A program made the position numbers and the translations under genes. Of a stretch of 58,220 bases of DNA, positions 32,241-41,738 are shown in pieces. The notes beneath the pieces were generated by a model. It had not been told where the DNA came from. It saw only the letters and a program-made list of their open reading frames with translations, and did no database searches. This DNA is from Fragilaria crotonensis (taxonomy: Eukaryota; Bacillariophyta; Fragilariophyceae; Fragilariales; Fragilariaceae), in NCBI GenBank assembly GCA_022925895.1, contig JAKSYS010000387.1, forward strand, positions 1 through 58,220. The letters run 5' to 3'. Position 1 is the stretch's first letter, and each line of letters starts with the position of its first letter.

Positions 32241-34130
32241 TCTCTTTCCCGGGGGAACCACTGCGTGTAGTGGTCTATCTCGTGCGTGAGGCAGAAATCA
32301 GCGAACGCTCGGGCTATCGTCAGGTGAAGCGGACAATCGTCGTTGAAGTTCGACTTAGCAAGCCATCCCGCTGCTGAGGTGCTGTCTCCTGACTGAGCAG
32401 AACGTCTTCGTCCGTCCACGCGGCCCCTTCGTGGAATTCCACGATCATCCCCACAAAGGCAGCAAGGAACTCGAGAGTGTTTAGGGTCGCTCGCCCCAGC
32501 AGGTGCTCTGGTAGCTGATATCGCCACGCCAGGCCGCTCTTGAGGCAGTAGCCTCCGATGCCTTGTGGGCATGCGTCCACCCTCACTATGCGCGTCGGCC
32601 ACCGGCAAACCAGCCTGTTGATCGAGATACCTCGCGACGCCTTCTGAAGGAAAGCCTTCCACAGAATCAGGTCGTCCAGTTGGGGTTTGGTCAGTCTCGC
32701 CTTCCCGGCCTGCTTCGAACGCTCGCAGGCCTTGTATAGCCTTCCCATAAAGTGTCTTGCGTAAGGGATGACGTAGGCGGCGTGGCTAAAACGTCCGAGG
32801 GTCGTCTCTAGGTCTCTCGTCGTCACGAAGGCATGTCTGTGCGTCAGCATCCTGTCAACGGCTTGCGTCCAGCTCATGTGCTTATCGTGAGGCAGTGCGA
32901 CGACGAAGCGGCGTGTGTCCACGATCCATCCGAGGATCATCTTCCTCTCGGATGGTTTGGCCTCGGCCAGGAACTTTGGGATCGCAAGGATATCGTCTCT
33001 GGGAAAAGTCTCCTTAACCTCGGGGTCGCAAGGCCTCCCGACCAGGTGGAGCGCCAGCGGGATCGCGGCAGCGCTCTTTCTGCGTCGCGGGGTTGAAGGC
33101 CCCAAAATGTCGTCCAGGTAGCAGTCGAAGCGAGGGAGGTCGTCGTAGGGTGGATAGTTCACTGCGAAGTAGTCCGCCTTGCCGAAAACACTCATTTTGT
33201 CGACCGACCCTTTGTCATTGTCCACTGCCCCTTCGGTGTCCAGGAGGTGCTGGTGCGGCGAGTGGTAGACGCTCGGATCCCAGTCGTCCCTGCGGACAAG
33301 GTCGTTTGCCAAGTCCGTGATCATCTCCGACACGTCGCTCCATTGCGATGGGTTTGGCGCTCCACCGAACGTCATCCTCAGCGCCACTAACAGCAGGTCG
33401 TCGATACTCGTGCAGGACTTCATGGCTGTGGCTGCTTTGAGATGGATTCGTCTGTAGGCGGATTTGCAGTCGACCTTCGTCATCCAGATAGGCTCGTCTG
33501 GCCATAGTTGGCGCAGGAACGAGATGTGGTACATGAGTCTGCTGAATGCTTTTCCGAAACGTGCTTCTGTCAGTTGGGATGTGTCCACGCGTTCATTTAC
33601 GCTTCGTCCTGCCACTCCGCTCGGGCTGAATGACTGGTCATGTGTCAGTCGGAGTTTCTCTATTGAATTTCCTTTCGTCGATCGACGTCTGCGCGACCAT
33701 CCCCAGAGGCGCGACCTCGCATCCCTTGATCTCTAAGGCGGCTTCTCGCGGCAGTGGTAGCTGCCAACCCCTTGAGGCTTCGTCCTTCAGCATGGATATC
33801 AACTTTGCCTCGTGGCCTCGGGCCGATTTGTGATTGCCGCGAGCTAAGTTGGCGCGCACGTCCGCGAGGCGGTCAGAATCCGAGATCTCGCGAAGCGGGA
33901 ACTCGGCCCCTTCGGAGATGCGCTCCTGAAAACGCGGCCAGAGAGGGTGGGCGGACAGGAGCGGGGCGAGAAGTTCGGTGGGGCGAAACTCGGATCCCGG
34001 CGTCAGGGCGCTGAACGGCTGGGCCCGAAGGGCGGCGTCGAGGTCGAGGCGTACCGTTTGAGCACCGCGAGGTTGTGGCGGGCGGCGTCGTGCGTCCAGT
34101 CGAAGCGAAACTCCGTCGCGTGGGTGCGCG
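32241..34130 (-). pseudogene. YR2 RT and RNase H
   Basis: Upstream block ARHNLAVLKRY (about 34080) and ANLARGNHKSARGHEAKLISML (about 33820), then VAPLGMVAQTSID. The main frame 33615-32320 carries KVDCKSAYRRIHL (Asp), LRMTFGGAPNPSQW, the catalytic FDCYLDDILGP (about 33120) and FVTTRDLETTLGRFSHAAYVIP. RNase H has RIVRVDACPQGIGGYCL (Asp), LNTLEFLAAFVGMI (Glu), and GDSTSAAGWL (Asp) in the next frame near 32370. Frame changes near 34060, 33670 and 32390. This is the intact-length counterpart of the RT that Copia A2 split in YR1. Confidence 0.9.
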
Positions 34131-36820
34131 GTTGGCCGGAGTGCAAAATAGTGGCAAGGGCATCGGCCAGGCGTGGTTCGGGAGTCGGGAACGGCGAGTC
34201 GACGTTCGGGAGCGGGATCGTCGGCAATGGCACCAACGATGGGAACTTACCGGGAAGCGGGCGTGGCGTGTCTGCGAGGGCTGATGTCGGCGCGTCGTGG
34301 GCGTCTCCGGGCGACAATGCGCGCCACGGAGTGGTCGGTCGGTGGCGAGTCGAGGGCGGGAGCGTAGCGCTCAGGCCCGACTTCGTTTCGTGACGGGTCG
34401 TCGCGGGCTGGCGAGAGATGCGGGGCGTCGGCGACGTGGCGGGGCGAGAAGGTTCGTGCGCGTGGGTTCCCGCGGGACTGTCTCGGGCGGCAGATTCCGA
34501 TAAAGTCCGGGGCGTCCTACGTGGCGTCTGTTGTGGAACTCGGCCGTCGACCGTTCCTGGTCGAACGCCCATTGCGACGGCTGTGCGACGAAGGCGGGCT
34601 GGAAGTAAGCAGATGCAGAGGGTCCTAATTTTGTTTTCTTGCTGGGCGGCGTCGCGTCGGACGAGGGGCGGCGCATGCGCGCCCGGCACTGCTCTATCCA
34701 CGCTCGTACGGCGGTCGTCTGTTCGGTCGTGAGGGCGACGTGCGAGGCGCTCAAGAAACAGCTCTTGACGCACTTCCCGTTTAGGTGCCACCTGCAGCAC
34801 ATGTTCGGGATCGGTCCACTTCGGACGTGATCGAGGAACACCTGCCAAGTGTCGTTCGCGTCTCTCGGGAAAAGGTCCTGCTGTGGGTTTGTGACTGCGT
34901 CCGCGGGTTGCCCGCGACGTCCGGCTCGAGCGCTCCCGGCGGCGGCTACAGGCTGCGAGTCGCCCTTTTGGTCGACTCCACGTCCCAGCCGCTCCTTGAG
35001 GAAGTCGCAGGCCGGGAAGACAAAGGCGCCGTCCTCCAACTGCTGCCGGGTGGACCTGAATTCTAGGAGTGCTGGGTTGATCTCGTCCTCGTGTTCGACT
35101 CCAGCGCAGAGAACTAGGTATTGTTGCATGCGTTTTCGATGAACCAACCTAACCTGCACGCGGCTGAGGGTCAGCGTGCGCTAGCTGGCGGAGCGTCGCC
35201 AGTGTGGAGCCGACCGCCCTGGTCAGGAAACGGCTCCACTCGTCCAACATGTGTGTGAGCGGGAATTGGCTCCGAAAGGAGCTCCAGCACTCCGCTCATG
35301 TTCTCGATAAGCCGCGCGAGTTCGTGAAAATCTTTCGGCACCGTGAAGTTGAGTTTTGTCATGCTCTTGATGTCCTTCTCCGAGAAGCCCGTGGTCGTGT
35401 CGGTCGTCTTGAGTTGCATTTGCACAAGGGTGCTGGCGTGATCAGAGGCTTCTCGCCCGATCGCTGCTGCTCGGGCGAACGTCTGGGGACCGCAACAGAA
35501 GAGGCTGAAGGCCCCTGGCCGGTCAGGTGTGTCGGCCGTGAAAGAAGCGGTGCGGATTGCGGCGCAGAAGCCCATGGGAATGAACGCGTCTCGACCTTTG
35601 GTGTTCCTCAAGAAGTGGTGGATGTGGTTTTGTACGTAGGCCACGTTGCTAAGCGTCAGGATGTCCGAGAAAGACTGGACCGGGCGGCTGCGAATCATCC
35701 TGTCGGCGTCCCTTTCGGACACGAAAAGGACCATTCGTTTCGTCGACGGCGGGAAAGAGTCAAAGCCTGTCTTCGACGTTTGGGGGGACGAGGTCGCTGC
35801 GTTTGCTGCCTGTCGCTCCAGTAACGTTGACAGGTTTCGAATGGCGTCCTCTGTGCGTCCTGGCGTGCTGGCATGGTCGTCCGTCCGAATGAGGCTCCTA
35901 GCTCTGACCGCCAGATGCTTGAGGTGTAGCGATTTCGCCCATTCGTCCGATCGTTTGGAGTATGCGTTTGATGCCGCCACCCTCGCTTTGTCGGTCCCGG
36001 GTCCTCCTCGAGTTTACCGCTACGCTGAGGACCCACCGCGGGATGTAAGAGGCTGCCTCCGCGCGGATGGTTGCTCTGGACGGGTCTGGGTCCTCGCTCG
36101 CTCTCTGTTTAATGGCGTTGACGATCAGTAGGGCGAGCTCCTCTGGCGCGGTGACGTAAGTGTCCATGATGGCGGCTGCGATGAAGGCCGGCACCGGGAC
36201 GGTGGGCTTCATCGTGAACCCGACGACCGTGACGTCGTCTGTGTCGTCCTCGCTCGCTTCGACTGGCTTGCTTGGCTTCGCCCGGTGCTTCGTTCCGCTT
36301 CCTTTCTTCGGTCGTCCTCTGGTTGCAGTCGGCAGGGTGCCGGCTGGCTCGGCTTCGCGCGTGGCTCCGGTGCTGACGCCTGACACCTGGGCACGTGTCG
36401 TCAGAGATTCATTGATCGCCGCCAGTACGTCCGACGTAGAATTCCACGAGCATCCTCGACCAATCAAAGGCGTTCCGATGTGTCGCTCTACGACCTGTTT
36501 CGTGTCGACCGCCATGGCGGCGGCGAAGCCGCCAGCCCCATCAGTGCCCAAAGGGCGTTCGTCCCGTCGTTGAGTCCATCGTCAGCGTCGTGGTGGAAGT
36601 GGTGAAAGAGTCGGATGACTCCGTGCGTGTTTACCATAAGGTGGGCGACTTCCGGAGAGCACAAGTGTACGAATCCTGTAGAATTTGTACTGACCGAGTT
36701 CGTCTTCGAATTCAAAGCGCTGAGCTTTTCGACGACCTCCCACTGGTCGAGCTTCCTGAAAACGTCCAACCACGTCAAGGTCATCGTCATCGGTGAGCGA
36801 GCGTCGTCTGACCCCTCCAT
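34131..36820 (-). pseudogene. YR2 gag-like region with Cys/His finger, frameshifted
   Basis: Starts MEGSDDARSPMTMTLTW at 36820. Frames in order: 36820-36488, 36551-35898 (Lys-rich RGRPKKGSGTKHRAKPSK), 35980-35171 (largely helical), 35159-34371. The last has MCCRWHLNGKCVKSCFLSASH (about 34800), a finger of the form C-x8-C-x3-C-x5-H like that in YR1, followed by a Pro/Arg-rich linker to the RT. Probable RNA-binding gag; I do not recognise the rest. Confidence 0.77.
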
Positions 36821-36857
36821 TGCGTCTGTGGTTCAAGTCGGGTCGGGGGAGAGGCCA

Positions 36858-37015
36858 GATTAACTAGAGTAGTGTCTTTGTCGATTCGAGTTCGTTCGGA
36901 TTGTGAGCAATTCGTATCTTGTGTTGTGTTGTGTCGTGGTGTTCGTCTGTCTGTGTCTCGTGTTCGTCTGTCTGATGGCGACTGCCCGTCCTTTCCCGAT
37001 CTTCGGACATGCCAC
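36858..37015 (-). repeat. Right terminal repeat of YR2 (158 bp)
   Basis: Identical to 30498-30655. Its outer end (37015) abuts gypsy gag. Confidence 0.95.
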
Positions 37016-38080
37016 TTCGGGTTGCGTGGAAGACGCTCAAGGATAGCGTTAAGCTGCTCCTGCGTCATCAAGACATTTCGGTCGGTAGAACCGACATTTT
37101 TCTTACCAGATTTCTGTTTCCCCTTGTTCTCAGGGTTAAACCAACAGTCTTTTGTAGTATGATTTGTACGACCGCAATGCGCACACTTCTTATACTTAGA
37201 CGACTGTGTTTTGGCCGTTGCCATTTTGTCAGCGGACTTACCGATCCAATTGCCCTTTTTTGTACCCTCAGGGTTATCGGTTTTGTCCACCTTACGACGT
37301 TTGGCCTCAAGTGCCTGTCTGAGTTCAAGTTTCTCAAAATAATCAACAGTGCCTTGAAAATCGAACTTAAAGCTCGATGTTCGCACCAAGAATGACCGCG
37401 CCATTCTTTAGGCCGCCTGGTTGAGAATTTGAATCAAATCGTCATCAGACAATTTAGACGGTTCAGCCTTACCTTCTTCCCGTGGAAAATACGGTAAATA
37501 ATTATTTAGCTCGCGTAAACGCGTAGCAAAGTTCTGAACCGTATGACTTCCAAGACGTGGGTAATGCTGCATGTACACCACCTGCTTCTGGTACGCATGC
37601 AAGATTGAGAAGTAAGACTTACCAACTTCCGTCATTACCAGCTGGAAAATCTCATTTGGAGTCTTCCTCTGTCGTGGGACCCGCTACGTTCTCCGTATCG
37701 AGTCGCCACGTTTGCTGGAATTTGTCTCTTGCACTGCCCTTAAGTAGTGCAAGCGCCATAGACGCTTTTTGTTCGCCAGACTCAAGCGGATAGTCACGAA
37801 TGACCTCTCGAGCTCTATGCGCCACTTCACCCACGCTTCTGGCGAGTGTCGTAGTCTCAAACAAACGAATTCTCTTTTCGATATTTTTGGAGTTCGCATT
37901 TCCAGCTTCAGGACGTCGATTTTTATAGTTGCCCTCATCGTCAGATTTCTCTGTCGATTTCTTGGGCCTATCGAAATAAATTGACGGCGGATTCAACGCG
38001 AGGTTCGACTGACAGAATGCGACATGTTCCGCAGACAAATTTTCAGACGCTTTGCGCTTACCTTTATTTTTGTTCGTCAT
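37016..38080 (-). pseudogene. gag: Gypsy gag with CCHC knuckle
   Basis: Starts MTNKNKGKRKASENLS at 38080, 32 bp inside the LTR. Capsid-like part: RSVGEVAHRAREVIRDYPL and ALALLKGSARDKFQQTW. A frameshift near 37680 leads to EIFQLVMTEVGKSYF and HTVQNFATRLRELNNYLPYF. An in-frame TAA sits at 37408-37410, then QGTVDYFEKLELRQAL and the zinc knuckle CAHCGRTNHTTKDC (C-x2-C-x4-H-x4-C, about 37170). It ends at ERLPRNPKW where YR2 inserted; the frame then runs about 50 codons into YR2. Confidence 0.9.
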
Positions 38081-38112
38081 GGTGATGTACTGACCACTGG
38101 GAGTGAATTCAC
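38081..38112 (-). other. Gypsy leader with probable primer-binding site
   Basis: Minus strand GTGAATTCACTCCCAGTGG follows the 5' LTR directly. It contains the palindrome GTGAATTCAC. It is not the Copia-type primer-binding sequence; the tRNA is not identified. Confidence 0.4.
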
Positions 38113-38498
38113 TGTGCCCTACGCGCGAAGTAATCCGTTTTATTTTTGGAGGCTAATTTGTAGCTAGTTTTAAAGGGTTAATAGTTGCACCTTATTAAGA
38201 GTTATGAGACTAGTTTAAAAGCAAGAGAGCAGTCCCATCCTTGGTGGGATTGGACTGTTCTCTTTCATTCATCTAGGAGACTCAGTGAGTCTCCAAGAGA
38301 TGTCAAACAGTTCTCATTCTACTGTTGTACGGTTGTACTGTTGTACAGGATCAGTGTTCTATTGTTGCACTGTACTATGGTATTACTAGTCTACCGGTAT
38401 ATCCAAGTACTATACATGGCCATTGTATTGTAGTACTGGATACTAGTAATATAGTATACTGTATCGCACTACGCTAGGGGCACGTGCGGTGTACTGCA
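38113..38498 (-). repeat. 5' LTR of gypsy element (386 bp)
   Basis: Pairs with 12604-12989; about two differences. Carries the same 19-bp palindrome and hairpin. Confidence 0.95.
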
Positions 38499-39430
38499 GG
38501 TTGACAATTTGACGACCGGCGGTAAAAATTCGTCATGGTCAAATTCATTCATCATGTGCAAATATGTGCAGTATGTGCAGAAAAGGTGAGTGGCACTAAA
38601 AATGAATTATTTCGACAATTGTGAGAAGAGTGAGGAGGGGCAACAGATGAGAGGTCTGAATGAAGGGAGTGTTCCTTTGGAACAATAAGGAACACTCCTC
38701 GTTTCGCGGAGACGTCGTTTCGTGTCACGGGGTGGTCGTCCGTATACGAGGCGTTGAGTCTCGTTTGAAAATGAGTGTTCAATCTCATGGGATGAGATGA
38801 ACATGAAATTCAAATCGACGAGAGTTTTGATTCCAGTCGTGCAGTGTCGCACTGGTTACTGGAGCACGGATGTAACGTTTTACTGTGCACACGGGCAACA
38901 GTTAGGGATAGGGATACATGTAAAAATATGTAGGGCGATACTGGAAGTCTGTCACCCCTCTTGAATCAAATCTCTGTTGATTTCTGATGTTGTAGCATTT
39001 GCTTTGGAAACATACAGAATCTTTTGATCTGAAGATTGTTTTTTGTTTGGTGAGACTTGCATTTTTTTGGGAATGTCTGTGAAGTGTGATTCACAAGGTT
39101 TTCAGTGTAGTTGATGTGTAGTGTGTCTTGTTGTTGGCCTGTATGGAGATATTGGAACTGATGCTTAGAAATCATTGAGGAATACTCTGTTGATTGCCAT
39201 TTGCTCAGGTGTGTCAATATCAGGCCATGAAGTAACTGGTTTTGGGCAGTTGAAGTTGCCCTGGTCATTGCAGGATGCAATGTATGCTTGATGGTAAAAA
39301 GCTTGTGATTGAGATGGAATTGAATCAGTGATGTAATAAGCACGTTGGTTGTGGGGTGCAGTTTCATCATTGTTTGGATTTGTGTTTGGGAGTCCTCCAT
39401 GGTTGCTGTTTTGTGATCTGTTGACGGTTA
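38499..39430. other. Unassigned DNA beside gypsy, possible remnant of D
   Basis: No recognisable protein. A minus-strand frame at 38966-39400 (144 codons) is rich in Asn, His, Gln and Thr, like the C-terminal part of the D gag, so this may be more of element D. A hairpin lies at 38666-38698. Confidence 0.4.
38666..38698. repeat. Perfect 12-bp hairpin
   Basis: GGAGTGTTCCTT (38666-38677) and AAGGAACACTCC (38687-38698) with a 9-base loop. Could be the end of a small inverted-repeat element or an RNA stem. Confidence 0.7.
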
Positions 39431-40100
39431 TGCATTCTTGTTGTTGAACAGCTCGATGAGAGGGATCTCCACCAACGGGCAGTCAACAATGTCGGCCATG
39501 AGGACAATCACGTCTTCAGTGAGAAACGAAAACTCCCCAGAGGCCGACATGGCATTCATCTCAGTGAAGGATAATCCTTCTCTAGCCACAAGAATTAGTA
39601 CTCGTCGTACTTGGGCTCATAACCTGTGACGACACCGGTCGAAAGCAATTCTCTCGCACGCAGGAGTGAGAAACGCAATGTGAGGTCCACAGACGCCGGG
39701 GAGCTGCCGTATCTTAGGCTCCGATCAAATCAGGTGAATCACGATGATCGGTCGGTTATCCAGCGGAAGTAGATGTGGACTATCACGGGTTTCGAGTGAT
39801 GTCAGTTGTATTGCAGTATGTATCGTCAATAGCCGGTCGCCTCTTCACCCTTACGATCGCTGAGACCGGCAAGAATGCAGTTGAGGCTGTAATGGCTATA
39901 TTAGAAGAAGTTGTGGGAGCCGATGAGTGGTGTGGAATCACATCGGCATTAGACTAGACTAATCGGACTACCGGTAGTGTAGGAAGTATGAGCGTCATGA
40001 CAATACCCGTACAATAGTGGATGGTGGTACGGTAACGTCTCCGAGTAACTTGACCGTGTGCAGTAGGCAGTAGCACGGTATCGGCGATGCAGATATACCA
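39431..40100. other. Unassigned block with two short frames
   Basis: Higher GC than its surroundings. Minus frame 39435-39630 ends MNAMSASGEFSFLTEDVIVL plus about 25 more codons; plus frame 39775-39957 starts MDYHGFRVMSVVLQ and is 60 codons. Neither is recognised and both may be chance. The block lies directly 3' of the D gag knuckle, where protease would be expected, so it may mark an insertion or deletion in D. Confidence 0.35.
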
Positions 40101-40959
40101 ACAAAGTACATGCACTGACATGCATCGATTAGCATAGTGGCCAAGTTGTCCACAATTGTAACATGTAATATTTGCAGCATTGGGTGAGCTGAAGTTATCT
40201 GGAGGACGCCTTTGATTTGCATCGTTTGAAGAATTTTGTCTGAAGTTGAGGTTGATGCATTGCAATACTGCAATCATTGTCATCATTGTTTTGTCTTTTT
40301 GGATGCTGTGCAGAGGCCAGAGTGTTTGTTAGATATTCAACTTCTTGATGTGGTGGCCTGTTCTTGTTTTTGGCTGCACTTGGTTGCATCATTGAAGAAC
40401 TGGTGAAGGCTTGGTGTTGGTGTGGTGGAAGATCATCATAAGTTGTGCCTTGATGTTGAAAAGGCAGACTTGATGAAGGTTGGTGTGCAGAATTTGCATG
40501 TTGGTTGTAATTGTGTTGGTTTTGGGAAGGGAGAGTAAGTCCACAGGAATCATCAATATTCAATAAGTGGCTCTCAAGTTCCGCAAAAGTTGGTAGTTCT
40601 TTGTCATGTAATTCTGCTCGACGGATGTCGGCATCAAAGCGTTGGTAGGAAGCAGCGTAGGTGGGTGATTGCTGCCGCCATGAATGACTCGTTTGATTAT
40701 ATCAGCATCGGTGTTTGTGATTCCGGCATGATAACAGTCGCGCGATAATGTCCGAATGCGATTCAAGAAGGATGTTGCAACTTCTTGATGTCCTTGCTTG
40801 ATGGAGTAGAAGGATTCGCGCGTTCGTTCAATGTGATCTTGGGTGAGCGGTGCACAGTGACGTCTTAGAGTCATAATGGCTATTCTGGCATCTGGGGAAC
40901 AGTCAATAATGTGTGTCTGGCAGGGCTCACAGATGTTGCTGAAAATCAGATTGAAGATT
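40101..40959 (-). pseudogene. gag: Element D gag, C-terminal part with CCHC knuckle
   Basis: Continues the D gag across the Copia A3 insertion: DARIAIMTLRRHCAPLTQ, SFYSIKQGHQEVATSFLN, DCYHAGITNTDADIIKRV. A one-base shift near 40670 follows, then a Gln/Asn/His-rich stretch (40563-40195), another shift, and the knuckle CYNCGQLGHYANRC (40122-40163), C-x2-C-x4-H-x4-C. No protease, integrase or RT follows. This gag layout is of a type I associate with LTR elements of microalgae (memory, not searched). Confidence 0.82.
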
Positions 40960-40963
40960 GCAA
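40960..40963. repeat. Target duplication of Copia A3, left
   Basis: GCAA, repeated at 50068-50071. Removing A3 and one copy keeps the D gag frame open. Confidence 0.9.
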
Positions 40964-41181
40964 TGTTGATATTACAAGCTACCGGTACTGTATCATTCAG
41001 GATGCTATGAATCATGTATCAAGTATCAAGTACCATTATACGGTACTACATCTGCACAGTACGACTCGGGATTGAAGGATGACTCCGAACAAGGTAATGC
41101 TCACTTTTCTATGTTTTAGATAATTCATAACTGAATCAAGACATGCTTTCCTACAAGGATGATCTACTTGTAGGATTAACA
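40964..41181 (+). repeat. 5' LTR of Copia A3 (218 bp)
   Basis: Same as the other family-A LTRs except TTTCCTACAAGG for TTTCCTGCAAGG. The truncated 3' LTR of A3 has the same variant. Confidence 0.95.
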
Positions 41182-41199
41182 GTTTATCAGACCCAACGG
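41182..41199 (+). other. Putative primer-binding site of Copia A3
   Basis: GTTTATCAGACCCAACGG directly after the LTR, as in A2. Confidence 0.65.
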
Positions 41200-41313
41200 C
41201 TCAATGACATGAATGGCGCCATCCGATCGGTAGTATGGAGATCACCGGTTGATCATTTCATCATGGCTAAGAATGGCCGCATGTGATGAAACGATGTTGA
41301 GCAGATTACGTCG

Positions 41314-41318
41314 GGAAT
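41314..41318. repeat. Target duplication of Copia E, left
   Basis: GGAAT, repeated at 47712-47716. The uninterrupted A2 leader reads CGGGAATTGATG at this point, which fixes the site. Confidence 0.85.
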
Positions 41319-41543
41319 CAAGTAAAATCCGTTAGGATATCTACTGTCCCATGAGTCTACTGTACGTCTTCGCATCTGTGACATCCGGTGCTCAACCACG
41401 ATTGCACGTTCAGTAGTGCATGATGTATGATGTATGATACGAATTCGATTCATAGTGTACACACAATTCTTTTATGACCATTTCGAGTAGTACCTTTGTA
41501 AGTTTCATCTTTATCTCCTTTATTACTACAGCTACATTTATTT
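41319..41543 (+). repeat. 5' LTR of Copia E (225 bp)
   Basis: CAAGTAAAATCC...ACATTTATTT, without TG...CA ends. Contains ATGATGTATGATGTATGATA. Appears identical to 47487-47711. Confidence 0.92.
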
Positions 41544-41562
41544 GGTTTATCAGACCCAATGG
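41544..41562 (+). other. Putative primer-binding site of Copia E
   Basis: GGTTTATCAGACCCAATGG follows the LTR. With the last T of the LTR it reads TGGTTTATCAG, whose complement ends CCA, as a tRNA 3' end does. Confidence 0.65.
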
Positions 41563-41738
41563 CGCTCCATGGCCCAGGGAGGAAGGGCATGATGGAACGG
41601 AGCAACGACGAGGACGAGAAGACTAGTTTCGACTATGTTCCCCTCACTTGACTTCGGTCATGTATCCCCTGACTTCGGTCATGCGTGCAAGGCCACAACG
41701 TAACCGTGGTACGAATGTTATATGTGCTAACGAATTGA

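Larger units (their letters stand above)
30498..37015 (-). mobile_element. YR2: second tyrosine-recombinase retrotransposon, inserted in gypsy gag
   Basis: Gag-like region, RT, RNase H and tyrosine recombinase on the minus strand, bounded by two identical 158-bp direct repeats (30498-30655, 36858-37015). The right end follows the gypsy zinc-knuckle region (residues NPKW). I could not find a B-repeat pair like that of YR1. Proteins resemble YR1 in order and in motifs (ARGNHKSA, FFAMRSCE, SIRSGAAM) but differ in sequence, so this is a separate family. Confidence 0.87.
12604..38498 (-). mobile_element. Ty3/gypsy retrotransposon split by YR1 and YR2
   Basis: 386-bp LTRs at both ends on the minus strand enclose gag (37016-38080), protease and RT start (29391-30467), RT/RNase H (28302-29390), integrase N-terminus (27801-28301) and integrase C-terminus (13002-13723). 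YR2 occupies 30498-37015 and YR1 13724-27800, so the element itself is about 5 kb. The two LTRs differ at about two positions, which suggests recent insertion. Only GGT (12601-12603 and 38499-38501) is shared outside, so the usual 5-bp duplication is not clear. Confidence 0.9.

Noticed and set aside
33947..34393. Long plus-strand frames in the YR2 linker
   Set aside because: GC-rich low-complexity DNA opens frames on both strands; they are shadows of the minus-strand linker.
34003..34848. 281-codon frame rich in Pro/Arg/Thr as a separate gene
   Set aside because: Same position in YR2: the linker between finger and RT; its end carries the pre-RT block in mixed frames.
12604..38498. Env gene of an errantivirus-like gypsy
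   Set aside because: After integrase only the GPY-type tail, polypurine tract and LTR follow; no room or frame for an envelope protein.
38499..39430. Histidine/asparagine-rich 144-codon frame (38966-39400) as a host gene
   Set aside because: No recognisable domain, and composition matches the D gag tail; kept only as possible D remnant.
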